From Arthrobacter sp. MMS18-M83 (GTDB taxonomy: Bacteria; Actinomycetota; Actinomycetes; Actinomycetales; Micrococcaceae): DNA of 64,000 nucleotides. The translations under genes were made by a program, and so were the position numbers. The notes beneath the pieces are model-generated. The model was given only the letters and a program-made list of their open reading frames with translations, had not been told where the DNA came from and searched no databases. Each line of letters begins with the position of its first letter. Positions within the stretch are counted from its first letter, which is position 1. Location: NCBI RefSeq assembly GCF_026683955.1, contig NZ_CP113343.1, positions 1,736,001 through 1,800,000 on the forward strand, in the 5' to 3' direction. This document shows positions 55,852-62,778 of the stretch, piece after piece.

Positions 55852-56035
55852 TTGTTGCGTCACCCAAGTCAGCGCTCCACGATATCGGAATGGCCGACGC
55901 TGAAATAGGTAGGTTCTTCCCCAGGGTGATGAGGGGCGTCGAACGATTCGTCCATGAAACTCGCCGGAGCACAATGCCTTGGCGCCGAGAGCCCACACCC
56001 TCGCGTCGTATGAACAGATAAAACAGCCACCCAAC
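55852..56035. other. Mosaic spacer between duplicated lipoprotein genes
   Basis: Contains two blocks repeated further on: 55861-55906 (again at 56890-56935) and 55953-56011 (again at 57271-57330). The short open frame 55812-56021 here is probably not a gene. Confidence 0.55.
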
Positions 56036-56654
56036 TCCACCTATTTCGCCCTCCGCACCTAGATCGGAAACCACATGAGACGGTTGCTACTGCGCTGCTT
56101 GCTTGTCCTGCTCCTGGTCACGCTGTCGGCGTGCGGTCCATACAGTGGGACGCCCGGCAACCCTCCGAAGCCGGAGCTGCGTGACCAGACAATCCACCAA
56201 ACCATGTCCTATCTCCATGCCAAAGACGCGGCCGGCCTGAAAACCATGTTTGGTGCGAATTTCAAAGACCTTGATCGGGCGGTGGACGATTGGCTCACGA
56301 GGTGGGGCGGAGTCGACGCCGCCGACTACCAAGTTTCCTACAAGTCTCCTGGCGGACTGGGTTTCTATGACACCACTATCCAGGCGAAGCGGGCTGACGG
56401 TTCACCGGTTACGATTCCGGTCTGGCTGAGTTGGACCAATGATCGCTGGAATATTGGATACTTCCCGCAGCAGTTCTCACCTACGGCTACACCACGCAAA
56501 TAGCGGAGGGCGCTGCCTGCCGACACTCATGATTGGCAAGGAAGACCTGGGGGGCTTGGCGATTCACTCGCCGGGCCCCCAAACAACTCCGCTCACCGGA
56601 CCGCGAAGCCCAATATGCTCTGGGACCGAATGTTAAAACGAACCCTATTCAGGT
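56036..56654 (+). repeat. 619-bp direct duplication, copy 2
   Basis: Second copy of 55233-55851. Its right end is fused directly to a fragment of the 53214 membrane gene. Confidence 0.85.
56075..56503 (+). CDS. Small lipoprotein, tandem copy 2
   Basis: 142 residues, same lipobox (LSACGPYSG) and domain as the 55272 copy, with about 15 substitutions, several in the region VDAADYQVSYKSPGGLGF. Both copies are intact, which suggests selection. Only the first is directly behind the amidase promoter; here the amidase gene is reduced to its last codons. Confidence 0.7.
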   Translation: MRRLLLRCLLVLLLVTLSACGPYSGTPGNPPKPELRDQTIHQTMSYLHAKDAAGLKTMFGANFKDLDRAVDDWLTRWGGVDAADYQVSYKSPGGLGFYDTTIQAKRADGSPVTIPVWLSWTNDRWNIGYFPQQFSPTATPRK

Positions 56655-56873
56655 CCCGGCAATCACGGCGGCAATGGCCTTTTCAAGGTCACGTCGAATT
56701 CTGGTCAGCTGACCGATGCCAAGGGTCAGCACAGCGATGATGCAATCTGACACGGCACCCACCAGCGCGTAGGCGCATCCGAACCCCGCCCCCCGAAGAA
56801 TAATCCCCTGCTTACTGATCTGTTCAACGTTTTCTCCATCTCTGGCGGGCGTTCGGAAATGCGGAATAGTCAA
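56649..56873 (-). pseudogene. Truncated relative of the 53214 membrane protein
   Basis: 74 residues; shares FRTPARDG at the start and IRRDLEKAIAAVIAG at the end with the 53214-53648 product but lacks the two middle helices and everything after. The DNA between 56655 and 56760 is about 90% identical to 53370-53475. It is a deletion derivative. Confidence 0.6.
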
Positions 56874-57008
56874 AGTCTCTTGCTGGCGCCACCCAACTCA
56901 GCGCTGCACGATATCGGAATGGACGACGCTGAAATTGTTGGTTGAGCTCTTCCGCGGCGTGATAACGGGCGGCCCTGCTGGGATGCGGACAAGAAAGGAA
57001 ATAGACAA

Positions 57009-57245
57009 TTGCCGGTCAGACGTAAGCTAATGACCCCGCGGACCGCGTGGGGACGGTTGTTCGTTTTCGTGGCTTCCATTGGTGTCATGTGGGCAGGACT
57101 GTGGCTGCTTCATTGGGTCACTTCGGGTGTTGTCCCAAGGCCAGCTCTCGAGAAGCTGGTTCTGCTCAGCATCCCCCTCCTGATCTTCTCCTTGACCCTC
57201 AAACCCGGTGTTCCCTGGTTCCCGCCAAGAAACAGGAAAGACTAG
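57009..57245 (+). CDS. Small two-helix membrane protein
   Basis: 78 residues from TTG 57009 (AAGGAAA upstream) or 71 from ATG 57030. Helices LFVFVASIGVMWAGLWLLHW and LEKLVLLSIPLLIFSLTL. No family recognised. Confidence 0.5.
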   Translation: MPVRRKLMTPRTAWGRLFVFVASIGVMWAGLWLLHWVTSGVVPRPALEKLVLLSIPLLIFSLTLKPGVPWFPPRNRKD

Positions 57246-57376
57246 GCGGGCGGCCGTCGTGCGCTTCCTGCATGAAACGCGACGGAGCACAATGCCTTGA
57301 CGCTGGGAGCGCGCACGCTCGCGTCGTATGCTGCAGTAAGTCCTAGGCTTTCGATCCCCTACCCCGGAGCAGGCAG

Positions 57377-57742
57377 ATGCAGATACCCAAACCGTCCGAC
57401 GCCGACAAAGACCGCTTCCGCGCGGTCCTGCCAGACAACCCGGAGGTGGTCGTCAAGCCGATGTTCGGCAACCTGGGTGCTTTCGTGAACGGCAACATGT
57501 TCGCCGGACTATTCGGCCCGATGATCGGAGTCAGGCTTTCCGACGCCGACAAGACGGCCATCGAGGCCGAGCACCAAACGCTTCCGTTCGGCCCTGAAGG
57601 TCGCGCGATGGGCGGCTATGTCGGCCTGCCCGAAGCCTGGAGCGGCGACGAAGAGCAAACGGCGGAATGGGTCGAGAAGGCCTTCGCATACGTTGCGACT
57701 CTGCCACCGAAAGCCGCGAAACCGGGCACGTCAAAGAAGTGA
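57377..57742 (+). CDS. TfoX N-terminal-domain protein
   Basis: 121 residues. The pattern VVKPMFGNLGAFVNGNMFAG and IGVRLSDADK matches the TfoX-N domain found in competence regulators and in many stand-alone proteins. Its function alone is unknown. Confidence 0.8.
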   Translation: MQIPKPSDADKDRFRAVLPDNPEVVVKPMFGNLGAFVNGNMFAGLFGPMIGVRLSDADKTAIEAEHQTLPFGPEGRAMGGYVGLPEAWSGDEEQTAEWVEKAFAYVATLPPKAAKPGTSKK

Positions 57743-57802
57743 CCGCCACGGCGCGACACTTGGTTGGCGTGGATGCTGAGTTTGTCGCGGGGCGGTGAGC
57801 CA

Positions 57803-57985
57803 CTAGCCGGTGTGGTCTTCAATGAGCCCGCTCGCCGCGATCTCACGGAGGGCATAAATTCCGCGGGCTGCTGCGTCCTTGTCGCCGAAAGGGGCGGAGA
57901 GGGCAAGCTCTTTCCCGAACTGGTCAACCAGCCTGACCCTGCAGGTGCCTCCGTTGTCAGTGAACACTTCGAAGTGTCCGGCCAT
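57803..57985 (-). CDS. DUF1508 (YegP-like) small protein
   Basis: 60 residues: MAGHFEVFTDNGGTCRVRLV, then LALSAPFGDKDAAARGIYAL, the DUF1508 pattern of a small beta-alpha domain. GGGAGAA precedes it. Start overlaps the stop of the preceding frame at TGATG. Confidence 0.7.
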   Translation of the reverse strand: MAGHFEVFTDNGGTCRVRLVDQFGKELALSAPFGDKDAAARGIYALREIAASGLIEDHTG

Positions 57986-58398
57986 CAGAGAAGTTCTCCC
58001 TGTTGGCGCCCGAGAAGGAGCTTCGGCATTCCGCGTGCTCCGGCGGCTGGGCTACCACCGAAGGGCTGATGATTTCCCGCTTCGCGCCGCCGCTCTAGTT
58101 CGCCTGTGACGAGGTCAAGCAACGCCTGGGCCGGTTCAGAGAGCCGGTGGGTTGAGTCCGAATGGGAAATTTCGTCGCAGTGAAGAAGCACACCCCGGAT
58201 GCGTTCCAGTTCGCGCGAAGGCACAGATGGCCACCGCCGAAACAGTTGTTGAACCGCGCTTGGCTTGGGTAGGCAGCCCCGCCAAGGTTCGCTGGAGGAG
58301 TCCTGCGTCCAACTTGCACCTCGTAGTGCCGCGCGAACATCGGCGTGGCCAACCTTTTGACCACGGAGATGGGTGTGACTGGGTTGAATCGATACCAT
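57985..58398 (-). CDS. Hypothetical protein
   Basis: 137 residues, soluble, Arg-rich, with no domain I recognise. The stop/start overlap with the DUF1508 gene favours translation, but the composition is not clearly coding. Confidence 0.3.
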   Translation of the reverse strand: MVSIQPSHTHLRGQKVGHADVRAALRGASWTQDSSSEPWRGCLPKPSAVQQLFRRWPSVPSRELERIRGVLLHCDEISHSDSTHRLSEPAQALLDLVTGELERRREAGNHQPFGGSPAAGARGMPKLLLGRQQGELL

Positions 58399-58488
58399 GA
58401 CTGACCTCTCGTACTAAATCGAGAACGCCAGCTGCATGACCCCTGTACCAGCATAGGTGACCCACGTCATATCAACCAATTTCGGCTA

Positions 58489-58608
58489 AGGCCCTATTTC
58501 TGACGGGCGGATTTCTGCCGGATTGATGGCGCCGAGACTCAGGTGCACGACGTCGCCCGGCACCAATGCGGTGACGTTCATATCCCGCGTGGTCCCGTCG
58601 CGCTGCGT
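58489..58608 (-). pseudogene. P-type ATPase actuator-domain remnant
   Basis: Minus-strand reading RDMNVTALVPGDVVHLSLGA followed by INPAEIRPSEIGP resembles the actuator region of H+/Mg2+-type P-ATPases (LVPGDIVHLRLGDIVPAD). About 40 codons remain, without start or other domains. The rest of 58399-58781 holds array D and promoter. Confidence 0.45.
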
Positions 58609-58609
58609 A

Positions 58610-58702
58610 CACCTAGATCAAGCGGCGGGTACACACAGATTGGGCCCTTTTGACACCTAGTTTTGCCTTTTCAGCACTCATTTTGAGGTTTCGTCCACCT
58701 AG
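58610..58702 (+). promoter_or_regulatory. Heptamer array D, upstream of the sdp-type operon
   Basis: CACCTAG 58610, CACACAG 58632, CACCTAG 58654, CACTCAT 58675, CACCTAG 58696: spacing 22, 22, 21, 21. A possible -10 (TAGCCT) begins at 58719, 23 bp after the start of the last heptamer, exactly as in array C. The following GCACGGAGAC also resembles the array C flank. Confidence 0.78.
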
Positions 58703-58781
58703 TTGCCGATTTGGACCGTAGCCTTTCTCGCACGGAGACAGCAAGACTCGCTGCTGAATGCGGGCGGATTGGGGACAAGAC

Positions 58782-59231
58782 ATGGTGATATCTGAGGCCC
58801 GGCTTGCGCGTGATTCCAAAGGCTTGATCTGGGGAATTGCCGGCGCATCCACCATCGTCATTGTCATCTCTGCTCAAGCCGGGGGCATCCTCTTGCCCGG
58901 GCTCCTGATCGCCGCCGGCATCGTGGCTCTGACCTGGCTGATCCTTCGAATGACCGTCTCCATCGCCATCACGGACGAGAAGATCGTCCTACGATGTGAG
59001 CCCTTCTATTTGACAGCGATTCCTCTCTCAGACCTTTCAGCCGTAACTAGAGCCCCGGATACGTCCCTTTCTGAGGGCTACGGCATCCGCGTCTTGGGTA
59101 GGAACATCAGAGGGGTGCTGGTGGGAGGGCCTGCGGTCGCCTTGGAAACCGCCAGCCGCCGATGGATCATCTCCGCCGCCGATCCCGAAGAGGTCTTAGC
59201 AATAATTCAGGCTCAAATTGCAACTACGTGA
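58782..59231 (+). CDS. Membrane protein with PH-like domain, first gene of the sdp-type operon
   Basis: 149 residues: two helices (GIAGASTIVIVISAQAGGIL; LLIAAGIVALTWLILRMTV), then a soluble beta-rich part (IAITDEKIVLRCEPFYLTAI ... WIISAADPEEVLAIIQ) like bacterial PH domains. ATG 58782 has GGGGAC upstream. Being first in a toxin operon, it is a candidate immunity protein. This is inference. Confidence 0.6.
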   Translation: MVISEARLARDSKGLIWGIAGASTIVIVISAQAGGILLPGLLIAAGIVALTWLILRMTVSIAITDEKIVLRCEPFYLTAIPLSDLSAVTRAPDTSLSEGYGIRVLGRNIRGVLVGGPAVALETASRRWIISAADPEEVLAIIQAQIATT

Positions 59232-59440
59232 ACAATCGCAACCATCCGAACGAGAACAAATGGAGGACTCATGAAAAAAATACTCATTACCGGCTTAATT
59301 TCGGCTTTGCTCATCACCAGGATCCCGGTGGGTACACCGGCATTCGCAGACGCTAGTCCGTCCGCTTTGATTGAATCTGTCAAGAAGAGTGATGAAGCAG
59401 CGGCCCGTTCCTGGTTGGGCCCCCGTTGGCAGTCCAGCGT

Positions 59441-60286
59441 CTATGCGATAGCTAGTTGATTTTTCTGCGTCCAGTTCTCCCAGTAGCGTTTCGGCGTCAT
59501 GCCGTCCAGGGATCCGTGGGGCCGTTCATGATTGTAGATAGCTTTCCATTCCTCGGCCAAATACCTTGCCTCGGCCATGGTGTCCATGATTTCTCCTGTG
59601 AGTTGTTCCCTTCTGAATTGGGCGTTGAAGGATTCGATGAAGCCGTTCTGCCAGGGTGATCCGGGGTCGATGAACGCGGTATCGACCCCGGCGGTGTTGC
59701 ACCAGTCAATCAGTGCCGCGGCGGTGAATTCAGGTCCGTTGTCGCAGCGGACGTAGGTCGGTGCGGTGCCGGTCTCGGCGATGATGTCCTCCAGCACGGC
59801 GACCACGTCGGAGGCCTTGAAGGACCGGCGCGGAATGACTGCCAGGGCGGTGCGGGTGTATTCGTCGATGACATTGAAGAACCGTATGTGCCGGCCGCAG
59901 GAGGTCACGTCGGACTGGAAGTCGAAGCTGACCACGTGCATCGGATACTGGGCGGTGAGGCGCTTCTGTTCCCCGGCGCCGGGCCCGGTCCTGCGCCTCT
60001 TCCGTGCCCTGGGTTTACAGGCCAGGCCTTCGTCACGCCAGAGTCGGCGGACCCGCTTCCTGTTCAGCGCCACCCCGTCCCATGCAGGCTGGGCCAGGAG
60101 GTGCCAGCGGGCCTTCCGCCAGCCCCACGCGGGATGCTTCACGGCCACGGCCCTCAGGTCCGCCCGCAACTGGGCCTCCTGGAATCCCATGTCGGGTTTC
60201 TTCTTGCGGAACACGGACCGGTTCTGGCCCAGAATTCTGCAGGCAAGGCGCTCGGACGCCCCGAACTTCTCCACTGCCATGCGCAC
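59441..60286 (-). CDS. IS3-family transposase OrfB
   Basis: 281 residues, rve/DDE integrase core: Asp in VSFDFQSDVTS region, Asp in RCDNGPEFTA and Glu in FIESFNAQFRREQ, spaced as in IS3 DDE(35)E enzymes. An N-terminal HTH_21-like part precedes it. It is in the -1 frame relative to orfA; GGAAAAT at the end of orfA could be the slip site for a fused OrfAB. Confidence 0.92.
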   Translation of the reverse strand: MRMAVEKFGASERLACRILGQNRSVFRKKKPDMGFQEAQLRADLRAVAVKHPAWGWRKARWHLLAQPAWDGVALNRKRVRRLWRDEGLACKPRARKRRRTGPGAGEQKRLTAQYPMHVVSFDFQSDVTSCGRHIRFFNVIDEYTRTALAVIPRRSFKASDVVAVLEDIIAETGTAPTYVRCDNGPEFTAAALIDWCNTAGVDTAFIDPGSPWQNGFIESFNAQFRREQLTGEIMDTMAEARYLAEEWKAIYNHERPHGSLDGMTPKRYWENWTQKNQLAIA

Positions 60287-60309
60287 GGCACGGCGGCGCG
60301 GTTCGGGGC

Positions 60310-60588
60310 TCAGAATTTTCCCTTCGCGACCTCGTTCAGGATGTCGATGGCCAGTTCCTTCTCAGCCAGCAGCCGCTTGAGCCGGGCGTTCTCCTTCTCC
60401 AGTTCCCTGGTCCGCCTGGATGCCTCGGCGTTCTTCTCGGAACCGTACTGGTTCAGCCACCGGTACCAGGTCGCCTCGGTGATCTGGAGTTCCTTGATGA
60501 CTTCGACCATCGGGCGTCCGTCGTTGAGCATTTTCTGCCCCTGCCGGACCTTCGCGATGACCTGCTCGGGGGTGTGTCTGCGTGCCAT
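60310..60588 (-). CDS. IS3-family transposase OrfA
   Basis: 92 residues: MARRHTPEQVIAKVRQGQKM, an HTH (EVIKELQITEATWYRWLNQY) and a C-terminal leucine zipper (RELEKENARLKRLLAEKELA). It binds the IS ends and supplies the N-terminal part of OrfAB. Confidence 0.92.
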   Translation of the reverse strand: MARRHTPEQVIAKVRQGQKMLNDGRPMVEVIKELQITEATWYRWLNQYGSEKNAEASRRTRELEKENARLKRLLAEKELAIDILNEVAKGKF

Positions 60589-61253
60589 GATGCGTGAAAT
60601 TCCTCCTGCGTCCATTCTCGGACACGAAACTCACACAAACACTGGACTCCTACCCGGGGACCCAACCAGTTCCCTTTTTCAAGCAATCTGGTTTGCCACC
60701 GGAGATCAGGTACCGAAGCTAAGTGAGAATGTCCGGAGCCAGAGTTTTCGGACCTATCTGAACGAACACGGCAGCCAGGAAACTGACATACGGAAAATGG
60801 CAAACGACGTGGCCGACCGTCTTGAGAAATCGCAACCCGGGTACCTCGCCAAACTGCACAAGAACCTTACCTCCGGCGACGTCTACCGAGTCGAGTCCTC
60901 CCTGGCAACGACAAGTGCAGATGTCCTTCAAACGGTACGCGAAAAGTACTCCTTGGAAGTAGCCTCGGTCAGCAAGGACGGTGGCGCATCGGGCAACTGC
61001 CTGTGGGTCTTTGCCGTCGCTGCTGTGGCGGTCTGGAGTGGAGCAGTCGTAGTCAACTACGCAGGTATCGTCAACGTCGCAGGCGCCGTTAACGCAGTTG
61101 GCTGGTTCAATGCTTCAGTGTCGGTGAATGTTCGGAGCGCTTCAAGCCTCGAGACCGTGGCTGCCACAGATGAGCACCGCGCCGTCACTGAAGACACCGT
61201 GGCAGCGTTGACTGTCGCACTCGCGAAGTAGAGATCTTCCGAGGCCGAAGCAC

Positions 61254-61835
61254 ATGCTGCGTTTCTACCGCCGGGTACGATTCCATTCACTGCGCGTCGC
61301 GAAGTGGCGCACGACAATACCGATCTTCTTGGTTGGAGCTGTACTGACATATTCCATCTTCGCTGTTTCACCACACTCCACTTTTCATCCGCCCGGAACA
61401 GACACAGTAAAGGAGGCATTGTCGAAAGCGGTTCCTCAGGGCTGGGCCTTCTTCACTAAGTCGCCAAGGGATCCCTTCCTGCTTGTTTACGCGAAAAACG
61501 GCGCCGGCGCGCATCGAGAAATACTTCAACTACCAACTGCCCGAGTCGAGAACTATTTCGGCGTCAGCCGCTTCGGCCGTGGGCAGCCCGTTGAACTCGC
61601 AAACATCGTCAACCGGGTGGCGTCCCAAGGTTGGAACAAGTGTGGCCCCACCACCACGTCCTGTCTTGATACGCCCATGACGGCCGTCCAGGTGCGCAAC
61701 GAGAAGCCCGAACCGAGTCTTTGTGGATCTATCAAAGTGGTGGAGGTAGTTCCCGTTCCATGGGCTTATCGGCACCTGACTGATACCCGATTCCAGGCAC
61801 AGAAGGCAATGAGTTTGGAGTCCAGATGCTCCTAA
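61254..61835 (+). CDS. sdpA: SdpA-family protein
   Basis: 193 residues. One N-terminal membrane segment (PIFLVGAVLTYSIFAV), then the SdpA signature PQGWAFFTKSPRDPFLLVY and a Cys-containing soluble part (WNKCGPTTTSCLDTP). In Bacillus, SdpA works with SdpB to mature pro-SdpC. The gene follows sdpC by 22 bp and overlaps an ATG that would begin sdpB. It is intact, but its partners on both sides carry insertions. Confidence 0.8.
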   Translation: MLRFYRRVRFHSLRVAKWRTTIPIFLVGAVLTYSIFAVSPHSTFHPPGTDTVKEALSKAVPQGWAFFTKSPRDPFLLVYAKNGAGAHREILQLPTARVENYFGVSRFGRGQPVELANIVNRVASQGWNKCGPTTTSCLDTPMTAVQVRNEKPEPSLCGSIKVVEVVPVPWAYRHLTDTRFQAQKAMSLESRCS

Positions 61836-61842
61836 GGATGTT
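61826..61842 (+). pseudogene. Start of a probable sdpB, cut by the IS21-family element
   Basis: ATG 61826 overlaps the sdpA stop and reads MLLRM before the sequence enters the IS end at about 61843. An sdpB gene is expected at this position; the remainder would lie beyond the element, outside the window. Confidence 0.35.
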
Positions 61843-61863
61843 TGTCAACGGCAACTTAGAAGT

Positions 61864-61921
61864 GACCGGTGGCGGCATGTTGGTTTGACCGCTGGCGGCA
61901 AGTGATTGACCGGTCGCGGCA
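61864..61921 (-). repeat. Three 14-bp terminal repeats of the IS21-family element
   Basis: GACCGGTGGCGGCA (61864), GACCGCTGGCGGCA (61887), GACCGGTCGCGGCA (61908), spaced 23 and 21 bp. Multiple terminal repeats are usual for IS21 and are transposase binding sites. Confidence 0.75.
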
Positions 61922-61989
61922 AGTATTTTTGGACAGGGTCAGGCGCCCCGGGCATGCCGGGTTTCAGTGCGCCTGACCAGGGTTTGGGG

Positions 61990-62778
61990 TTAGTTCATGG
62001 GGCGGGTTCCTTTCCCGTTCTGGGCTTGCATGAGCCGGACGGACTCGCCGCTGGTTTGGCAGAGGTGGGCGTGGTGGAGAAGCCGGTCAACGGTCGCGGT
62101 GGCGATGGTTTTGGGCATGAGCTCATCGAACCCGGAGGGGTGGATGTTCGAGCTGATCGCCAGGGACCGCTTCTCGTAGGAGGCCTCCACGACGCGGTAG
62201 AAGCCCTCGGCCGAGTCCGCGGAAACCGGCAGCAGGCCGATGTCATCGATGCAGATCAAATCCACGTTGGTGGCCCGGGTGATGGCTTTGTTCACGCTGT
62301 CATCGATGCGGTGCCGGCGCACGAGCGCACCGAGGTCTTCCATGCTCAGCCAGGACACGGACATGCCCTGGTCGATGGCCTGCTGGCCCAAGGACTCCAG
62401 CAGCAGGGTTTTGCCGGTGCCGGAGGGCCCGCACGCGATCAGGTTCTCCCGCCGCCGCACCCATTCCAGCGTCCGCAGGAACGATGTCGTTGCGGCCGGG
62501 AGGGTGGACAGAGCCTCGTCCCAGACATCGAAGGTCTTCCCGGAGGGGAAACCTGCGCGTTTGCGCCGGGTGGCCAGCATCGAGGCGTTCCGACCGGTGG
62601 CTTCGGCTTCGAGCAGGACACGGACGACCTCGGTGGGGTCCCAGCGCTGGGCTTTCGCGGTGGCCAGGACATCGGCGACGACGGCGCGGGCGTGCGGCAT
62701 CCGGGTCGTGCGCATAAGCGCGATCACCTGCTCCACCGCCGCGTCGGTCAGGGGCGGGGACATGGTGTCAGCGCTCAT
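61990..62778 (-). CDS. istB: IS21-family helper ATPase IstB
   Basis: 262 residues from ATG 62778 (AAGGAG upstream). Walker A ACGPSGTGKTLLLE, Walker B VDLICIDDIGLL, and the C-terminal block ATVDRLLHHAHLCQTSGESV typical of IstB. It overlaps istA by 11 bp. It activates the transposase for target capture. Confidence 0.92.
   Translation of the reverse strand: MSADTMSPPLTDAAVEQVIALMRTTRMPHARAVVADVLATAKAQRWDPTEVVRVLLEAEATGRNASMLATRRKRAGFPSGKTFDVWDEALSTLPAATTSFLRTLEWVRRRENLIACGPSGTGKTLLLESLGQQAIDQGMSVSWLSMEDLGALVRRHRIDDSVNKAITRATNVDLICIDDIGLLPVSADSAEGFYRVVEASYEKRSLAISSNIHPSGFDELMPKTIATATVDRLLHHAHLCQTSGESVRLMQAQNGKGTRPMN

Larger units (their letters stand above)
59424..60652 (-). mobile_element. IS3-family insertion sequence
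   Basis: About 1229 bp. Ends share the inverted sequence AGTCCAGYGTYTRTGYGA (left at about 59431, right at about 60648), and CCC flanks both sides (59421-59423, 60653-60655), fitting a 3-bp target duplication. It contains orfA and orfB on the minus strand. Exact outer bases are uncertain by a few nt. Confidence 0.8.
59271..61231 (+). pseudogene. sdpC: SdpC-family toxin gene, interrupted by an IS3-family element
   Basis: The 5' part (59271-59423) encodes a signal peptide (MKKILITGLISALLITRIPV to PAFADA) and ends SWLGP. After the insertion the frame resumes at 60656 with GDPTSSLFQAIWFATGDQVP and runs to 61231. This resembles the SdpC start (FRGLLFGQGEVGKLI), followed by VADRLEKSQPGYLAKLHKNL and a hydrophobic Cys-containing region (GNCLWVFAVAAVAVWSGAVV) corresponding to the SDP peptide. 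Removing the element and one CCC restores about 242 codons in frame. In Bacillus, SdpC is matured to a membrane-active peptide with SdpA and SdpB. Confidence 0.75.

Noticed and set aside
55812..56021. 69-codon frame between the lipoproteins
   Set aside because: It lies in mosaic repeat sequence, has no SD and no family pattern.
59888..61231. 447-codon frame joining IS3 antisense and the sdpC tail as one gene
   Set aside because: The first 255 codons are the opposite strand of the transposase genes. Only the part after 60653 is host sequence.
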